Origin: an uncultured beta proteobacterium
GTDB taxonomy: Bacteria > Pseudomonadota > Gammaproteobacteria > Burkholderiales > Burkholderiaceae_C
DNA length: 64,000 nt
Assembly (NCBI GenBank): GCA_903876735.1
Contig: CAIRAW010000059.1
Coordinates: forward strand, 18,767-82,766
Direction: 5' to 3'
This document shows positions 1 to 13,356 of the stretch, in pieces. A program made the translations under genes and the position numbers. Each line of letters begins with the position of its first letter. The stretch's first letter is position 1. The notes beneath the pieces are model-generated. The model ran no database searches and was not told where the DNA came from. It was given only the letters and a program-made list of their open reading frames with translations.

Positions 1-1
1 G

Positions 2-325
2 TATTCACCGGACGGCGGCGCGGTGCAGATCCGGATCGAAGCCGAGCGGGTAACGCAAGACCGGCCCATGGTCGGCATTTACATCAGCGACCAGGGCATC
101 GGCATGCAGCCCGAGCAGTCGCGTCGCATTTTTGAGCGTTTTTACCGTGCCGACAAATCCGGCAGGATACCGGGCACCGGTCTGGGCATGAGCATCGTGA
201 AGGAATTGGTCGAGTTGCACCAGGGCAGTGTCAACGTGCACAGCGTGCCGGGACAGGGCACGGTGATCGGCCTGCTGCTGCCGGCCGACATCGATCCGCA
301 GGCTGCCCCGGAGCGCGTCGTCTGA
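2..325 (+). CDS. Sensor histidine kinase, C-terminal ATPase domain only (5' end outside window)
   Basis: The reading frame is open from base 2 to the TGA at 323-325. It encodes the end of a HATPase_c domain: the ATP-lid motifs DQGIGM and GTGLGM are present, with FERFYRADKSGRIPG between them and a typical C-terminal beta strand segment. The sensor, dimerisation and phospho-acceptor parts lie upstream of the window, so the signal cannot be judged. Its stop overlaps the start of the next kinase gene by one base, so the two are very likely co-transcribed and translationally coupled. The ATPase domain closely resembles those of the kinases at 325-2394 and 47759-50374, suggesting a paralogous set. 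Confidence 0.9.
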   Translation, partial: YSPDGGAVQIRIEAERVTQDRPMVGIYISDQGIGMQPEQSRRIFERFYRADKSGRIPGTGLGMSIVKELVELHQGSVNVHSVPGQGTVIGLLLPADIDPQAAPERVV

Positions 326-2394
326 TGCCCGAAAACAGCACATCCGACTCGGCCGTTGACGGCTCGACCTTTACCAGCCAGCGGCGCATCAGCTTGCTGA
401 TCTGGTTGGCCGCGGGCGTCCTGATCCTGCTGACCTGGTGGCACGTTGCTGCGCTGGTGGCGCAGGGCCGCCAGCGCGAACTGAACTCGGCCGAGGAGGA
501 CCTGGGCAATCTGACGCGCCTGACCCAGGAGCACGCCATCCGCACTTTTCGCAGCGCCGACCAGGTCATCCGTTTTGTCCAGTCGCGCTACCTGGAGATC
601 GGCAAGCAGATTGACCTGCAAGGCATGAGCGCCAGCGGCGTGATTGACACCACCATCTTCAACCAGGTCGGCATCATCGACGCCAAAGGCCTCTACATCC
701 TGTCCAACCTGCCCACCACGAACCCGATGGACCTGTCGGACCGCGAACACTTCAAGGTCCATGTGGCGTCCGACCAGGTTGGCCTGTTCGTGTCGCAGCC
801 GGTGCTCGGGCGCGCCAGCGGCAAATGGTCGATCCAGATGACTCGGCGCATCACCCTGCCCAACGGCGACTTTGGGGGCGTCGTGGTGGTCTCGATCGAC
901 CCCGGCTATTTTTCCAGCTTCTATTCGGCCCTCAAACTCGGGTCAAACGGACTCGCGGCCCTGTACGGCCTGGACGGCGTGTCGCGCGTGCGCAAGGTCG
1001 GCGCCAAGGAGGGTTATGGCTACAACGCGCACGATGCAGACATGCTCAAGCGCATCGGCAACGGACAACTGGCCGGCGCCTACACCCAGCCATCGGTGAT
1101 CGACGGCGTCGAGCGGCTCTACTACTACCGCAAGGTGCCCGACTACAACCTGGTGGTGGTCGCCGGCTTCGAGATGCAGGAGATGCTGGCCAACCATCAC
1201 CAGGCCCGCAACGCGCTGCTGCTGCAGGCCACCGTGATGACACTGCTGGTGCTGGCACTGGCCGGCGCCATCGCGCGCCATCTGCAGCGAATCCGCTCCG
1301 AAATGGCAGCCCGCCAGCGCGCCCAGTTGCAGGTTGAGGACCACACACAGCAGCTGAGCGCCATCTTCACCATGAGCCCGGACGGCTTTGTCTCGTTCGA
1401 CCAGACGCGCCATGTCAAATATGTCAGCCCGGCCTTTGCCGACATGACCGCCCTCGGCGCGGAGCGGCTCGAAGGACTCAACGAGCAGGATTTTTCGAAC
1501 TGGCTGGCCCGGCGCTGCACCACAGTAGCGCCCTTTACCGGAATCGCCGCCCTGCGCGCCAAGGTCATGGACGGGAAACCCGATACCAGGGAACTGATTC
1601 AAGTCAGCCGCGACGGCAAGCGCATGCTGCAGGTGGGCTTGCGCTGCAGCGAATCCAGCACGGTCTCGCAAATCCTGTATTTCAGGGATGTGACACCCGA
1701 GTTCGAAGTCGACCAGATGAAGAGCGAGTTTCTGGCCACGGCGGCGCATGAACTGCGCACACCAATGCAAAGCATTCTTGGTTTTTCCGAGGTTTTGCTG
1801 CACCAGGAGCTTGACGCCAGCGCCCGCCAGGAACTGCTGACCATCATTTACCAGGAATCCGGACAGATCGCCAAGATTCTCGATGAGTTGCTCGACCTGG
1901 CCCGGATCGAGGCGCGCCGTGGCAAGGACTTCCGCTTTACCCGGGTCTGCCTGCAAGACCTGGCAAGCGAGCTGGTCCGCTCCTTCATGCCGCCGAGCGG
2001 ACGCACAGCGCCGGAACTGCAGATGGACGAGGTGCCCCTTTACGTGATGGCCGATGCCGGCAAGCTGCGCCAGGCACTGCTCAACGTGCTCTCCAATGCC
2101 TACAAATACTCGCCCGCCGGTGGCGCAGTGGTCTTGCAGATCAAGTCCGGCGATGAAACAGGGCCTTCGCAGCGGGCATGGATTCATGTCACCGACCATG
2201 GCATCGGCATGACGCAGGAGCAGCGCGCGCGGGTCTGTGAGCGTTTTTACCGCGCCGACACCTCGGGCAAGATTCCGGGCACCGGGCTCGGCATGCGCAT
2301 CGTCCAGGAAATCTGCGAGATGCACGGCGGCGAACTGGCCATCAGCAGCAATCTGGGCCTGGGCACGCGTGTCAGCCTGTCTATCCCCTGCTGA
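325..2394 (+). CDS. Membrane sensor histidine kinase with periplasmic sensor and PAS domain
   Basis: 689 residues. A first membrane helix (about 23-44) and a second (about 297-316) enclose a ~250-residue periplasmic region that looks like a double-Cache/PDC-type sensor. A PAS domain follows from about 342 (SPDGFVSF), then HisKA with phospho-acceptor His475 in AAHELRTPM, then HATPase_c with N-box near 585, DHGIGM near 625 and GTGLGM near 652. All residues expected for an active kinase are present; there is no receiver domain. The start ATG overlaps the stop of the preceding kinase (TGATG). The gene downstream is a hybrid kinase 11 bases away behind a strong Shine-Dalgarno, so all belong to one operon. 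The ligand is unknown; small organic acids or amino acids would be typical of this fold (inference). Confidence 0.9.
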   Translation: MPENSTSDSAVDGSTFTSQRRISLLIWLAAGVLILLTWWHVAALVAQGRQRELNSAEEDLGNLTRLTQEHAIRTFRSADQVIRFVQSRYLEIGKQIDLQGMSASGVIDTTIFNQVGIIDAKGLYILSNLPTTNPMDLSDREHFKVHVASDQVGLFVSQPVLGRASGKWSIQMTRRITLPNGDFGGVVVVSIDPGYFSSFYSALKLGSNGLAALYGLDGVSRVRKVGAKEGYGYNAHDADMLKRIGNGQLAGAYTQPSVIDGVERLYYYRKVPDYNLVVVAGFEMQEMLANHHQARNALLLQATVMTLLVLALAGAIARHLQRIRSEMAARQRAQLQVEDHTQQLSAIFTMSPDGFVSFDQTRHVKYVSPAFADMTALGAERLEGLNEQDFSNWLARRCTTVAPFTGIAALRAKVMDGKPDTRELIQVSRDGKRMLQVGLRCSESSTVSQILYFRDVTPEFEVDQMKSEFLATAAHELRTPMQSILGFSEVLLHQELDASARQELLTIIYQESGQIAKILDELLDLARIEARRGKDFRFTRVCLQDLASELVRSFMPPSGRTAPELQMDEVPLYVMADAGKLRQALLNVLSNAYKYSPAGGAVVLQIKSGDETGPSQRAWIHVTDHGIGMTQEQRARVCERFYRADTSGKIPGTGLGMRIVQEICEMHGGELAISSNLGLGTRVSLSIPC

Positions 2395-2405
2395 GGAGGC
2401 GCTGC

Positions 2406-5400
2406 ATGACACCTGGCACGAATCATTTTCTGCGTTTCTTCGAGAAGCTCAAGATCAGCACCAAGCTGGCCTTGGGTCTGGGCATCATGCTGGTGCTGCT
2501 CATCACACTGGCGCTGCAGGCCATTTATGGCGACCATCTGCAGGTCAAGGAAATTGACCGCATGTACGCGGTGGAGCTGACGGGTCTGTCGAACCTGACG
2601 CAGGCCAACACCCACTTGATGGAAGCCGGCCGCGCATTGCGGCAAATGATCCTGGCGCCCGACGCGCCCAGCCGTCAACTGGCGCGCGCCGAACTTGACC
2701 ACGCCCGCGCGCGCCTGCGCTTCGCGATGGAAGCCAGTGACCTGGTGCTGACACGAGCGGATGACCGGCAACGCCTGCAAAGCATTCAGGCACTGCTGAA
2801 AGAGTACATGCACAACGTCGATCATGTGCTCGGGTTGCTCGATGGCGAGACGCGCTTCAAGAGCGACGAGGTCTCGCGCTTCCTGGTCAGTCCGGACAAC
2901 GTGCGGGTATTTGAAACCACCGACCGCCTCATGGAATCGCTGGTGCAAACCCAGCAGGAAGCCGCCAAATTGGCGGCCCAGCGAGCGGCTGACTTTTCCA
3001 GCCAACTGACACGCTGGACCCTGCTCATTCTGCTGGCGGCACTGGTCTTGGGCCTGCTGGCTGCCCGTGTACTGGGCTCCGCCGTGCGCCTGCCACTGGA
3101 ACGCCTGCGCCGCAGCATTGAAGACCTGGCAGCGGGCAAGCTCGACGAAGAGGTTCCGCACACCGACTTCAACAACGAAGTCGGCGCCATGGCGCGCTCG
3201 CTCAAGCTGCTGCAACAGGGCGCGCGTGCGGCAGAAACACAGCGCTGGGTCAAATCGCAATGCGTCACCATCGCCGCGCGCCTGCAAGCGATCCGCAATC
3301 CGGGCGAGTTTGCCAATACCCTGTTCCAACAACTGGGCGGACTGAGCGGGCTCAAATCAGGCGCGCTCTACGTTATGGATCCGGTTAGCGGCACCTACCG
3401 CTGCCAGGGCGTCGGCAAGCGCGGCCCGGCCCCTGCCGCGGCCCGGGACTTCGCCCCGGGCGAAGGTCTTCATGGCGAATGTGCGCGCGACGCCAAAGCG
3501 CTGGCCAGCCACGAAGGCCGTCTGCTGCCGGTGTGCGACACGGCTGGCAGCGTGCTGGCCGTGCTGGAGATCGACCACGCGGGCGCCTTCAGCGCGCGCC
3601 AGCAAATGCTGCTCGACGAACTGCTGCCCGTGATCGCCATCAACCTGGAAATCATGGAGCACAACCAGGCTGCACACGATCTGCTGCTGCAGACACGACA
3701 ACTGAGCGACGAATTGCGCAGCCAGAACGAAGAAATCGACGCTGCCCGACTGAAGGCCGAAGACGCGACCAAAGCCAAAAGCGAGTTCCTGGCCAACATG
3801 AGCCACGAAATCCGCACCCCCATGAACGCCGTCATCGGCCTGTCGTACCTGGCGCTCAAAAACGACCTGTTGCCAAGCACGCGTGATTACCTGGAGAAGA
3901 TTCACGGCGCCGGCTCCTCTCTGCTGGGCATCATCAACGACCTGCTTGACTTCTCCAAGATCGAGGCCGGCAAGCTCCATCTGGAGCAGGCGCCGTTCTG
4001 GCTCGACGATGTGATTGACTCCATGAGCAACCTGGTCGCCCACCAGGCGAGCAAGAAGACGCTGGAATTCCTGATCCGCGTGGCGCCCGGCGTGCCGCAG
4101 AGCCTGGTTGGCGACGCGGCACGGCTGCGTCAGATCCTGACCAACCTGGTTGGCAACGCGATCAAGTTCACCGAGCACGGCCATGTCAAGGTCGCCATCA
4201 GTGCCGCGCCTTGTGCCGACCAGCAGATCGAATTGACGGTAAGGGTTGAGGACACCGGCATCGGCATGAGCGCAGCCCAGTGCAGCCGCCTGTTCCAGCC
4301 TTTTACCCAGGCCGACAGTTCGACCACACGGCGCTACGGCGGCACCGGGCTGGGACTGGCGATTTGCAAGCGCTTTGTTGAAATGATGGATGGACGCATC
4401 AGCGTTGAATCGAGCCTGGGCCACGGCAGCACCTTCACTTTTTCAGCCCGCTTTGGCAGTTCCACGCAGCAACGCCACTTGGGCGAACAGTCGGCCGTGC
4501 TGAGCAAGCTGCGCGTGCTGGTAGTCGATGACAACGCGGATGCGCGCCAGAGCCTGACCGAACAACTGCAGGCGCTGGGCCTGCGCGCCGACCCGGCAGT
4601 CGATGCCCGGCAAGGCCTGGCGGCCGTCCAGGGCGCCGACGCCAGCGATCCGTATGACCTGGTTCTGATGGACTGGTGCATGCCGGAGATGGATGGCATC
4701 GAGGCGACCCGTCTGATCCGCCAGGAAATGGCGCTGGCGCATCCGCCGCGGGTGCTGATGGTCACTGCTTTTGGCGCAGACGAAGTGCACGAGGCCGGCT
4801 CGCGCGCCGGCGCCAGCGCCTTTCTCGACAAACCGGTCAGTCCATCGCGCTTGTGGAATACATTGACCGAGACACTGGGTGCGACGGTGCGACCCGCGCT
4901 TCTAACCAGGGCCGCACAATCGAACTACCATGAGCGCCTGGCCGGCATGTGCGTGCTGCTGGTCGAGGACAACGAAATCAACCAGCAGATCGCCATGGAA
5001 TTGATGGCGGCGATGGGCGTTTCGGTAGCGCTGGCCAGTGACGGCCAGCAGGCCCTGGACCTGCTGCAGGCGGCGCCAGAGCCACTGCCCTGGTCGCTCG
5101 TCCTGATGGACCTGCAGATGCCAGTGATGGACGGCATTCAGGCGACGCGGGCGCTGCGGGGTCTGGTCCGCTTCAAGGAACTGCCCATTGTTGCGCTGAC
5201 AGCCCACAGTTCGCCGCAGGAAATCGCACGCTGCCTGGACGCGGGCATGAACCAGCACCTGAACAAGCCCATCGATCCCGATGCCCTGTACCGCTGCCTG
5301 GCGCAATGGGGCAAAGCTGGCGCGAGCGATGCGGTCTGGCGCATCGGCGGCATCGACGTGGCGCAGGGCTTGCGCCAGTGCGCTGGCAACCGCAAGCTCT

Positions 5401-5933
5401 ACACCAGCCTGCTGCGGAAGTTTCTGCTCAACATGACGACAACGCCGGAGCAGATGCGTGACGCGCTGGGTCGCGGCGACCTGTCGCTGGCGCAACGCCT
5501 GGCGCACAGCCTCAAGGGTGTTGCCGCCAATCTGGGCGCCACGCGCTGCGCCGGACTTGGCGCAGAACTGGAAAACAGCATCAGCCAGGGCGCGCCGCTA
5601 ACCGAACTCGACGCCCTGCTGGCTGCGCTGCAACAGCATCTGGCCGAATTGGGCGCCAACATTGAGCAGACCCTCCCGGCGGCGGTGCCAGACCCCGCAC
5701 CACCAACGCTGGATCCGACACAATTGCACGGTGTCTGCCGCAACCTGTCTGAACTGCTGCTCTCCAGCGATGTCCAGGCCGGCTCTTTGCTGGAAAGCCA
5801 TACCGACTTGCTGGCCACCGGCCTGGGTAGCGGATTTGCCTTGCTGCGCCAGCAAGTGCAGGACTTTGACTACGCATCCGCCCTGGCCACACTCAGAACA
5901 GTGGCCAGCGCAGCAAAGATTGACGTGAATTAG
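2406..5933 (+). CDS. Hybrid sensor kinase: HAMP-GAF-HisKA-HATPase-REC-REC-Hpt
   Basis: 1175 residues, preceded by a GAGGAGG ribosome binding site. Order of parts: membrane helix about 18-40; helical periplasmic region (4-helix-bundle type) to about 200; second helix 203-223; HAMP about 222-275; GAF-like domain about 285-410; coiled coil; HisKA with His467 in [11 protein letters not shown]; HATPase; first receiver with Asp756 ([11 protein letters not shown]); second receiver with Asp902 ([11 protein letters not shown]); Hpt domain with His1034 (AHSLKG). Every phospho-transfer residue of a BarA/TorS-type relay is intact. The final Hpt needs a receiver partner, and the receiver-HD-GYP protein encoded two bases after its stop is the obvious candidate. 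The signal is not identifiable from sequence. Confidence 0.93.
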   Translation: MTPGTNHFLRFFEKLKISTKLALGLGIMLVLLITLALQAIYGDHLQVKEIDRMYAVELTGLSNLTQANTHLMEAGRALRQMILAPDAPSRQLARAELDHARARLRFAMEASDLVLTRADDRQRLQSIQALLKEYMHNVDHVLGLLDGETRFKSDEVSRFLVSPDNVRVFETTDRLMESLVQTQQEAAKLAAQRAADFSSQLTRWTLLILLAALVLGLLAARVLGSAVRLPLERLRRSIEDLAAGKLDEEVPHTDFNNEVGAMARSLKLLQQGARAAETQRWVKSQCVTIAARLQAIRNPGEFANTLFQQLGGLSGLKSGALYVMDPVSGTYRCQGVGKRGPAPAAARDFAPGEGLHGECARDAKALASHEGRLLPVCDTAGSVLAVLEIDHAGAFSARQQMLLDELLPVIAINLEIMEHNQAAHDLLLQTRQLSDELRSQNEEIDAARLKAEDATKAKSEFLANMSHEIRTPMNAVIGLSYLALKNDLLPSTRDYLEKIHGAGSSLLGIINDLLDFSKIEAGKLHLEQAPFWLDDVIDSMSNLVAHQASKKTLEFLIRVAPGVPQSLVGDAARLRQILTNLVGNAIKFTEHGHVKVAISAAPCADQQIELTVRVEDTGIGMSAAQCSRLFQPFTQADSSTTRRYGGTGLGLAICKRFVEMMDGRISVESSLGHGSTFTFSARFGSSTQQRHLGEQSAVLSKLRVLVVDDNADARQSLTEQLQALGLRADPAVDARQGLAAVQGADASDPYDLVLMDWCMPEMDGIEATRLIRQEMALAHPPRVLMVTAFGADEVHEAGSRAGASAFLDKPVSPSRLWNTLTETLGATVRPALLTRAAQSNYHERLAGMCVLLVEDNEINQQIAMELMAAMGVSVALASDGQQALDLLQAAPEPLPWSLVLMDLQMPVMDGIQATRALRGLVRFKELPIVALTAHSSPQEIARCLDAGMNQHLNKPIDPDALYRCLAQWGKAGASDAVWRIGGIDVAQGLRQCAGNRKLYTSLLRKFLLNMTTTPEQMRDALGRGDLSLAQRLAHSLKGVAANLGATRCAGLGAELENSISQGAPLTELDALLAALQQHLAELGANIEQTLPAAVPDPAPPTLDPTQLHGVCRNLSELLLSSDVQAGSLLESHTDLLATGLGSGFALLRQQVQDFDYASALATLRTVASAAKIDVN

Positions 5934-5935
5934 CC

Positions 5936-7075
5936 ATGGACTTATTTTTAGCCATCAAGCCAACCCTCCTGATCGTGGATGACACGCCGGCCAACCTGAC
6001 GCTGCTGGCGGGCCTGCTGCAACCGACCTACACGGTCAAAGCGGCGACCCGTGGCGACAAGGCGCTGCAAATCGTCAGCGAGCATGCGCCAAACCTGATC
6101 CTGCTCGATATCGAAATGCCCGACCTGAGCGGTTACGAGGTCTGTCGCCGCCTCAAGGCCGACCCGAAAACGCAGGCGATTCCGGTCATTTTCCTGACCA
6201 GCAAAACCGATGCCCAAAGCGAAGAACTCGGACTGGCGACGGGCGCGGTCGACTACATCACACGCCCGATCAGCCCAGCCATCCTGCTGTCACGGGTCAA
6301 GGCGCACCTGGCCGACGCCGCCAGCGCCGCCAGCCTGCGCATTGCCAACCAGTACCTCGAGGTGGCAGTGGCCGCGCGCACCAACGAACTCACCAACTTG
6401 CAGGAAATGACCGTGCTGGCCCTGGCTTCGCTGGCAGAAACCCGCGACACCGAAACCGGCAACCACCTGCGGCGCACCCAGCATTACATCCGGGCCCTGG
6501 GCGAGCAACTGCGCAAGAACCCCCGATTTGCCGATTACCTTGATGCGGACATGATTCGGCTGCTGTTCAAGTGCGCCCCGCTGCACGACATCGGCAAGGT
6601 CGGCATACCCGACCGTATTCTGCTCAAGAACGGGAGCTATATGCCGCAGGAGTTCGAGATCATGAAGACGCACCCGACGCTCGGGCGCGACGCCATCGTA
6701 CGGGCCCAGGAACTCAGTGGCCAGCGCATGGCATTCTTCGAGACAGCCAAGGAAATCGTTTATTCGCACCATGAAAAATGGGATGGCTCGGGTTATCCGC
6801 AAGGCCTGGCGGGCGAGGCGATTCCGATTTCGGCACGCCTGATGGCGCTCGCCGACGTCTACGACGCCCTCATCAGCCACCGCATTTACAAAAGCGGCAT
6901 GGACCACCAGCGGGCCGTGCAGATCATCAGCGAGGGTCGCGGGACGCATTTCGATCCGGACGTGGTGGACGCCTTCCTGGCGCTGGGCCCGCAGTTTGAG
7001 GCCATCTCCAAGCGCTTCGCCGACAGCGAAAAGGACATCGCGCAAAAAACCGAGTACCTGGCCTACGTGCTTTAG
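5936..7075 (+). CDS. Response regulator with HD-GYP c-di-GMP phosphodiesterase domain
   Basis: 379 residues. The N-terminal receiver domain carries phospho-acceptor Asp58 in LLDIEMPDLSGYEV. After a linker helix there is an HD-GYP domain: HD pair His217-Asp218 in LHDIGKVGIPD, the HHEKWDGSGYP signature with GYP at 286-288, and ALADVYDAL. This is the RpfG-like architecture, which hydrolyses cyclic di-GMP when all these residues are present. It starts directly after the hybrid kinase stop, so it is the likely output of the phosphorelay above. A further 100-base gap separates it from the unrelated AmmeMemoRadiSam pair. The identity of the domains is clear; enzymatic activity is inferred from the intact motifs. 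Confidence 0.93.
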   Translation: MDLFLAIKPTLLIVDDTPANLTLLAGLLQPTYTVKAATRGDKALQIVSEHAPNLILLDIEMPDLSGYEVCRRLKADPKTQAIPVIFLTSKTDAQSEELGLATGAVDYITRPISPAILLSRVKAHLADAASAASLRIANQYLEVAVAARTNELTNLQEMTVLALASLAETRDTETGNHLRRTQHYIRALGEQLRKNPRFADYLDADMIRLLFKCAPLHDIGKVGIPDRILLKNGSYMPQEFEIMKTHPTLGRDAIVRAQELSGQRMAFFETAKEIVYSHHEKWDGSGYPQGLAGEAIPISARLMALADVYDALISHRIYKSGMDHQRAVQIISEGRGTHFDPDVVDAFLALGPQFEAISKRFADSEKDIAQKTEYLAYVL

Positions 7076-7177
7076 GCCGGGCGCCGGCGGCTGCGCCCAC
7101 AATATCAGCTTGCCTTGACAAGCAACAAATCCCTGCGCTCTTCTGCGCACTAGGCTTGGCGGCAAATGGAGTTTGCC

Positions 7178-8553
7178 ATGCACCCAGTTCGTCCCGCTGC
7201 CGTCGCCGGCAGTTTTTACCCCGGCTCGCCATCGGCCCTGTCGGGTAACGTACGCGCCCTGCTGGCCAAGGCGGGGCCGGGCAGCGCCAGCAGCGTCTTG
7301 CCCAAAGCCATCATCGTGCCCCACGCCGGCTACATCTACTCCGGCGCCACCGCTGCGCTGGCCTACGCGCGCCTGGCTGGCGCACGCAAACAGATACGGC
7401 GCGTGGTGCTGCTGGGTCCGGTGCATCGGGTGCCGGTGCGCGGCCTGGCGCTGCCCGGTACAGCTGCCTTTGTAACGCCGCTGGGCGAAATCGAGATTGA
7501 TCAGGCTGCAGTTGCCGCACTCGCGGACTTGCCCCAGGTGCTGGTCAGCGCAGAAGCCCATGCGCGCGAGCATTCGCTGGAAGTGCAACTGCCCTTCCTG
7601 CAATCGGTGCTTGATGATTTCAAACTGCTGCCGCTGGCGGTTGGCAATGCGACACCAGCGCAAGTGGCGCAGGTACTTGAGCGTCTCTGGGGTGGGGCGG
7701 AGACACTGATCGTGATCAGCACCGATCTGTCGCACTTTCTGCCTTACGCGGCGGCGCAGGCGATGGACCGTGAGACAACGCAGCGCATCATGAAGCTCGA
7801 CAGCATGCTGAGCCATGAGCAGGCCTGCGGCGGCACACCGGTCAACGGCCTGCTGCTGGCGGCCCGACAACACGGGCTGCAAGCCGAACTGCTGGGCCTG
7901 TGCAACTCGGGAGACACGGCCGGGGACAAGAGCCGCGTCGTTGGCTACGCTGCTTTTGCCTTGACGCAGGCGCCAGCGCCTGTCGCCAACGAGGACAGCG
8001 AGCGCGGCGCAACCCTGCTCTCGGTTGCGCGGGCTGCAATCGCCAGCGCGCTCGGACCAGACCGCGCTGCGGCGCCGGACGCGCCCTGGCTGCAGGAGAG
8101 CGGCGCCAGTTTCGTCACGCTGACGCAAAACGGCCAGTTGCGCGGCTGCATCGGCACGCTTGAGGCGCGCCGCTCACTGCGGACGGACGTGCAGGCCAAC
8201 GCGGTCGGCGCCGCCCTGCGCGACCCGCGCTTCACGCCGCTGACGCTGGCGGAGTTGCCACAAACCGAAGTAGAGGTTTCGCTGCTGTCGCCGCTGCAGC
8301 CGCTGCAATTCGAGAACCAGGCACAGGCCCTGGTGCAATTGCGCCCCGGCATCGACGGCATCCTGTTCGAATACCAGCAGTACCGCAGCACCTTTTTACC
8401 GCAGGTCTGGGAACAACTGCCAGACCCGGTGCAGTTCATGGCCCAGCTCAAACGCAAAGCCGGTTTGCGGGCGGATTTCTGGGCTGATGGCGTGCGCCTG
8501 CAGCGCTACACGGTTCGCAAGTGGAAGGATAGTGATTTCAAAAAGGCAGGCCC

Positions 8554-8557
<4 letters not shown>
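7178..8557 (+). CDS. Memo-AMMECR1 fusion protein of the AmmeMemoRadiSam system
   Basis: About 459 residues. The ATG at 7178 is chosen over the in-frame ATG at 7166 because GGAG at 7168-7171 sits at the right distance and the protein then begins MHPVRPAAVAGSFYPG, the usual Memo N-terminus. Residues 1 to about 265 are a Memo-family domain (related to class III extradiol dioxygenases) with the conserved His in HAGYIYSGA and the STDLSHF segment. Residues from about 275 on are an AMMECR1 domain with the hallmark LRGCIGT near 321. In many genomes these are separate genes; here they are one polypeptide. The stop overlaps the radical SAM partner by four bases (ATGA). The chemistry is not established; a role in modifying an unknown substrate is inferred from the radical SAM partner. 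Confidence 0.93.
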
Positions 8558-9633
<1,076 letters not shown>

Positions 9634-9646
9634 GCGCCCGCGGCGC

Positions 9647-10270
9647 TCACGAGTTCCGGAGCAGTTCGATCACCTCAGCGTCATCGACCTGATCGAAGTG
9701 ACGGTAGAACTGGCCCACGGCCTGAAAGAACTCGGGCATTTCCAGGCACACCACCTCGTCGGCCAGCGCCGACACCCTGGCCACGGTGTCGGGCGGCGCC
9801 ACCGGCACGGCGCAGATCAGTCTGGCCGGTCGGCTCGCGCGCAAACCGTGCAGCGCCGCAATCATGGTCGCACCCGTGGCCAGGCCGTCGTCAACCACGA
9901 TCACAATGCGCCCGGCCGGCTCCAGCGGTGCGCGGATCGGCGTGTACTGGGCGCGGCGCTGGCGGATGGTCTGCAGTTGCAGATGCTTTTCACGCTCGAT
10001 GTAGACGGCGTCGGCGCCACAGGCCCAGGCGTCATCGGCCACATAGGTCCAGCCGCTTTCATTGACCGAACCGATTGCCAGTTCCGGCTGATGTGGCGCG
10101 CGCAACTTGCGCACCAGCACGACGTCGAACTCACCCTGTAGCCGCTGTGCAATGAGGCGCGCCATCGACACGGCGCCGCGTGGTATCGCCAGCACCAGCG
10201 GCTTGCTTCCCTGGTAAGCCAGAAGCCGCTCAGCCAGACGGCGCGCGGCATCGTCGCGGTTAAAAAACAT
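9647..10270 (-). CDS. Phosphoribosyltransferase-family protein
   Basis: 207 residues from the ATG at 10270, which has a GGGGAGG ribosome binding site; longer in-frame versions begin in the promoter region and are not supported. The type I PRPP-binding loop is clear at about 124-136 (VVDDGLATGATM), and the N-terminal half has LAIPRGAV and VRKLRAPHQPELA, typical of the predicted phosphoribosyltransferases often found beside universal stress, BON and CBS genes. Such proteins may act on nucleobases or as regulators; no substrate can be named. It is divergent from the BON gene and shares a 151-base promoter region that contains an FNR-like box. Confidence 0.88.
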   Translation of the reverse strand: MFFNRDDAARRLAERLLAYQGSKPLVLAIPRGAVSMARLIAQRLQGEFDVVLVRKLRAPHQPELAIGSVNESGWTYVADDAWACGADAVYIEREKHLQLQTIRQRRAQYTPIRAPLEPAGRIVIVVDDGLATGATMIAALHGLRASRPARLICAVPVAPPDTVARVSALADEVVCLEMPEFFQAVGQFYRHFDQVDDAEVIELLRNS

Positions 10271-10336
10271 GGTTGGATACCCTCCCCTTGCGTGCAGCAT
10301 CGGGCATTGAGTTTGCGCGCGCGAGCCGCTGGTAAG

Positions 10337-10350
10337 TTGATTTATCGCAA
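10337..10350 (+). promoter_or_regulatory. FNR/ANR-like box in the divergent PRTase/BON promoter
   Basis: The sequence TTGATTTATCGCAA matches 8 of the 10 fixed positions of the FNR consensus TTGAT-N4-ATCAA, with a perfect left half. A -10-like TATTCT lies at 10372-10377. If transcription starts near 10384, the box is centred at about -40.5, the spacing of class II FNR-activated promoters. The predicted transcript would have a ~38-base leader to the BON start at 10422. This is seen in sequence only; binding is inferred. Confidence 0.5.
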
Positions 10351-10421
10351 CATGAACCCGTTGCCGGCGACTATTCTGAACGGACAAGAAGTATGTCTTG
10401 TTGTCCATTTAGGGAGCCAAC

Positions 10422-11075
10422 ATGAAAACCGATTCCGAGTTGAAGAAAGACGTGCTGACCGAGTTGGCATGGGATCCGCTGGTACCTGAGACCAAGATCG
10501 GTGTCGCGGTCCACGAAGGCGTCGTTACCCTGACCGGTCACCTGGAAACCTATGCCGAAAAGGTCGCTGCCCAGCGCGCCGTCGAACATGTCTCGGGCGT
10601 GAAAGCGATCGCGCTTGAGATGGAAGTGGTACCGCAGGGCCTCCATAAGCGCAGCGACACCGAAATCGCCATGGCGGTTGAGCACGCACTGGGCTGGAAC
10701 GCCTCGGTGCCCAAAGACCGGGTCAAGGTCACAGTGGAAAAAGGCTGGCTGACGCTGAACGGCGAGCTGGACTGGAACTTCCAGCGCCGCGCCGTCGAGC
10801 GCATGTTGCGACCGCTCAAGGGCGTGGTCGGGATCACCGACAACATCACGCTCAAGGCGTTGCCGGTACCGGTCAACATCGCGACCCGGATTCAGGATGC
10901 GCTGCTGCGCCAGGCCACGCGCGAGGCGCGGCGCATCGATATTTCGATGGAGGGCAGCGTGGTGACGCTGCGCGGACACGTGCATTCCTGGGCCGAGAAA
11001 AATGCGGCCGAAGGCGCCACCTGGTCGGCCCCGGGTGTGAGCCACGTCAACAACGAATTGACAGTCGAGTCCTAG
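10422..11075 (+). CDS. BON-domain protein (three BON repeats)
   Basis: 217 residues with no signal peptide or membrane segment. It is made of three consecutive BON domains, about 5-67, 78-143 and 150-217, each with the GxVTLxGxV-type core (GVVTLTGHL, GWLTLNGEL, GSVVTLRGHV). BON proteins of the OsmY group bind phospholipid or act in envelope and osmotic stress; without an export signal this one would be cytoplasmic. GGGAGCC precedes the start. It is the first gene of a rightward run (BON, CBS, acyl-CoA ligase, E1, E2, ACP) behind the FNR-like box, so low oxygen or general stress induction is plausible. The domain call is firm, the role is inference. Confidence 0.9.
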   Translation: MKTDSELKKDVLTELAWDPLVPETKIGVAVHEGVVTLTGHLETYAEKVAAQRAVEHVSGVKAIALEMEVVPQGLHKRSDTEIAMAVEHALGWNASVPKDRVKVTVEKGWLTLNGELDWNFQRRAVERMLRPLKGVVGITDNITLKALPVPVNIATRIQDALLRQATREARRIDISMEGSVVTLRGHVHSWAEKNAAEGATWSAPGVSHVNNELTVES

Positions 11076-11083
11076 GTCCTGCC

Positions 11084-11536
11084 ATGGCAACGCGACTGAA
11101 AGACTTTGCGACCGCGCAGGTCGCCGTGGTGGAGCCTGAAACCTCGGCCCTGGTGGTGTCCCGACTCATGCGCCAGCACCACATAGGTGCCCTGGTGGTG
11201 GTGGAAGCCGGCGGCGGCAACCGGCCCATTGGCATCGTGACCGACCGCGACCTGGTGCTCGAACTGATGAGCGAGGGCCTTGATCCGGAGGTCTTCACCG
11301 CTGGCGACATCATGTCGGTCGATCTGGTGCTGGCCGATCCCGAAATGGATGCGATGGACGCCGTGCAGTTGATGAAGACCCATCGGCTGCGCCGGCTCGT
11401 CATCGCCGACCCCAGTGGCGCATTGGCCGGCATCGTCACGATGGAGGATGTGCTGCTGCTGTTGACACGCGAGCTCGCCAACCTGACCAGCGGCATCGCC
11501 GGTGCGCGCGATCGCGAAGTCAAGGAACGCGCCTGA
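11084..11536 (+). CDS. CBS-domain pair protein
   Basis: 150 residues, essentially a two-CBS (Bateman) module. The first CBS motif reads [22 protein letters not shown] and the second [22 protein letters not shown], each with the characteristic G-I-V-T-x-x-D end that contacts adenosine nucleotides. There is no enzyme or membrane domain, so it probably acts as a stand-alone nucleotide sensor, as do many CBS proteins encoded beside BON and PRTase genes. The gene starts eight bases after the BON stop and is 41 bases before the acyl-CoA ligase, so it is in the same transcription unit. Ligand (AMP, ATP, SAM or other) is not predictable here. Confidence 0.9.
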   Translation: MATRLKDFATAQVAVVEPETSALVVSRLMRQHHIGALVVVEAGGGNRPIGIVTDRDLVLELMSEGLDPEVFTAGDIMSVDLVLADPEMDAMDAVQLMKTHRLRRLVIADPSGALAGIVTMEDVLLLLTRELANLTSGIAGARDREVKERA

Positions 11537-11577
11537 AGCTGCAGCGCAGCAGCAGCCCAGCCCGAACCGAGTCACGC

Positions 11578-13352
<1,775 letters not shown>

Positions 13353-13356
<4 letters not shown>

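Noticed and set aside
943..2412. Long antisense open frame (489 residues) over the kinase gene at 325-2394
   Set aside because: High-GC shadow frame; the plus-strand kinase motifs explain the region.
6290..8128. 612-residue antisense frame
   Set aside because: Spans two unrelated plus-strand genes with clear domains; composition typical of a GC shadow.
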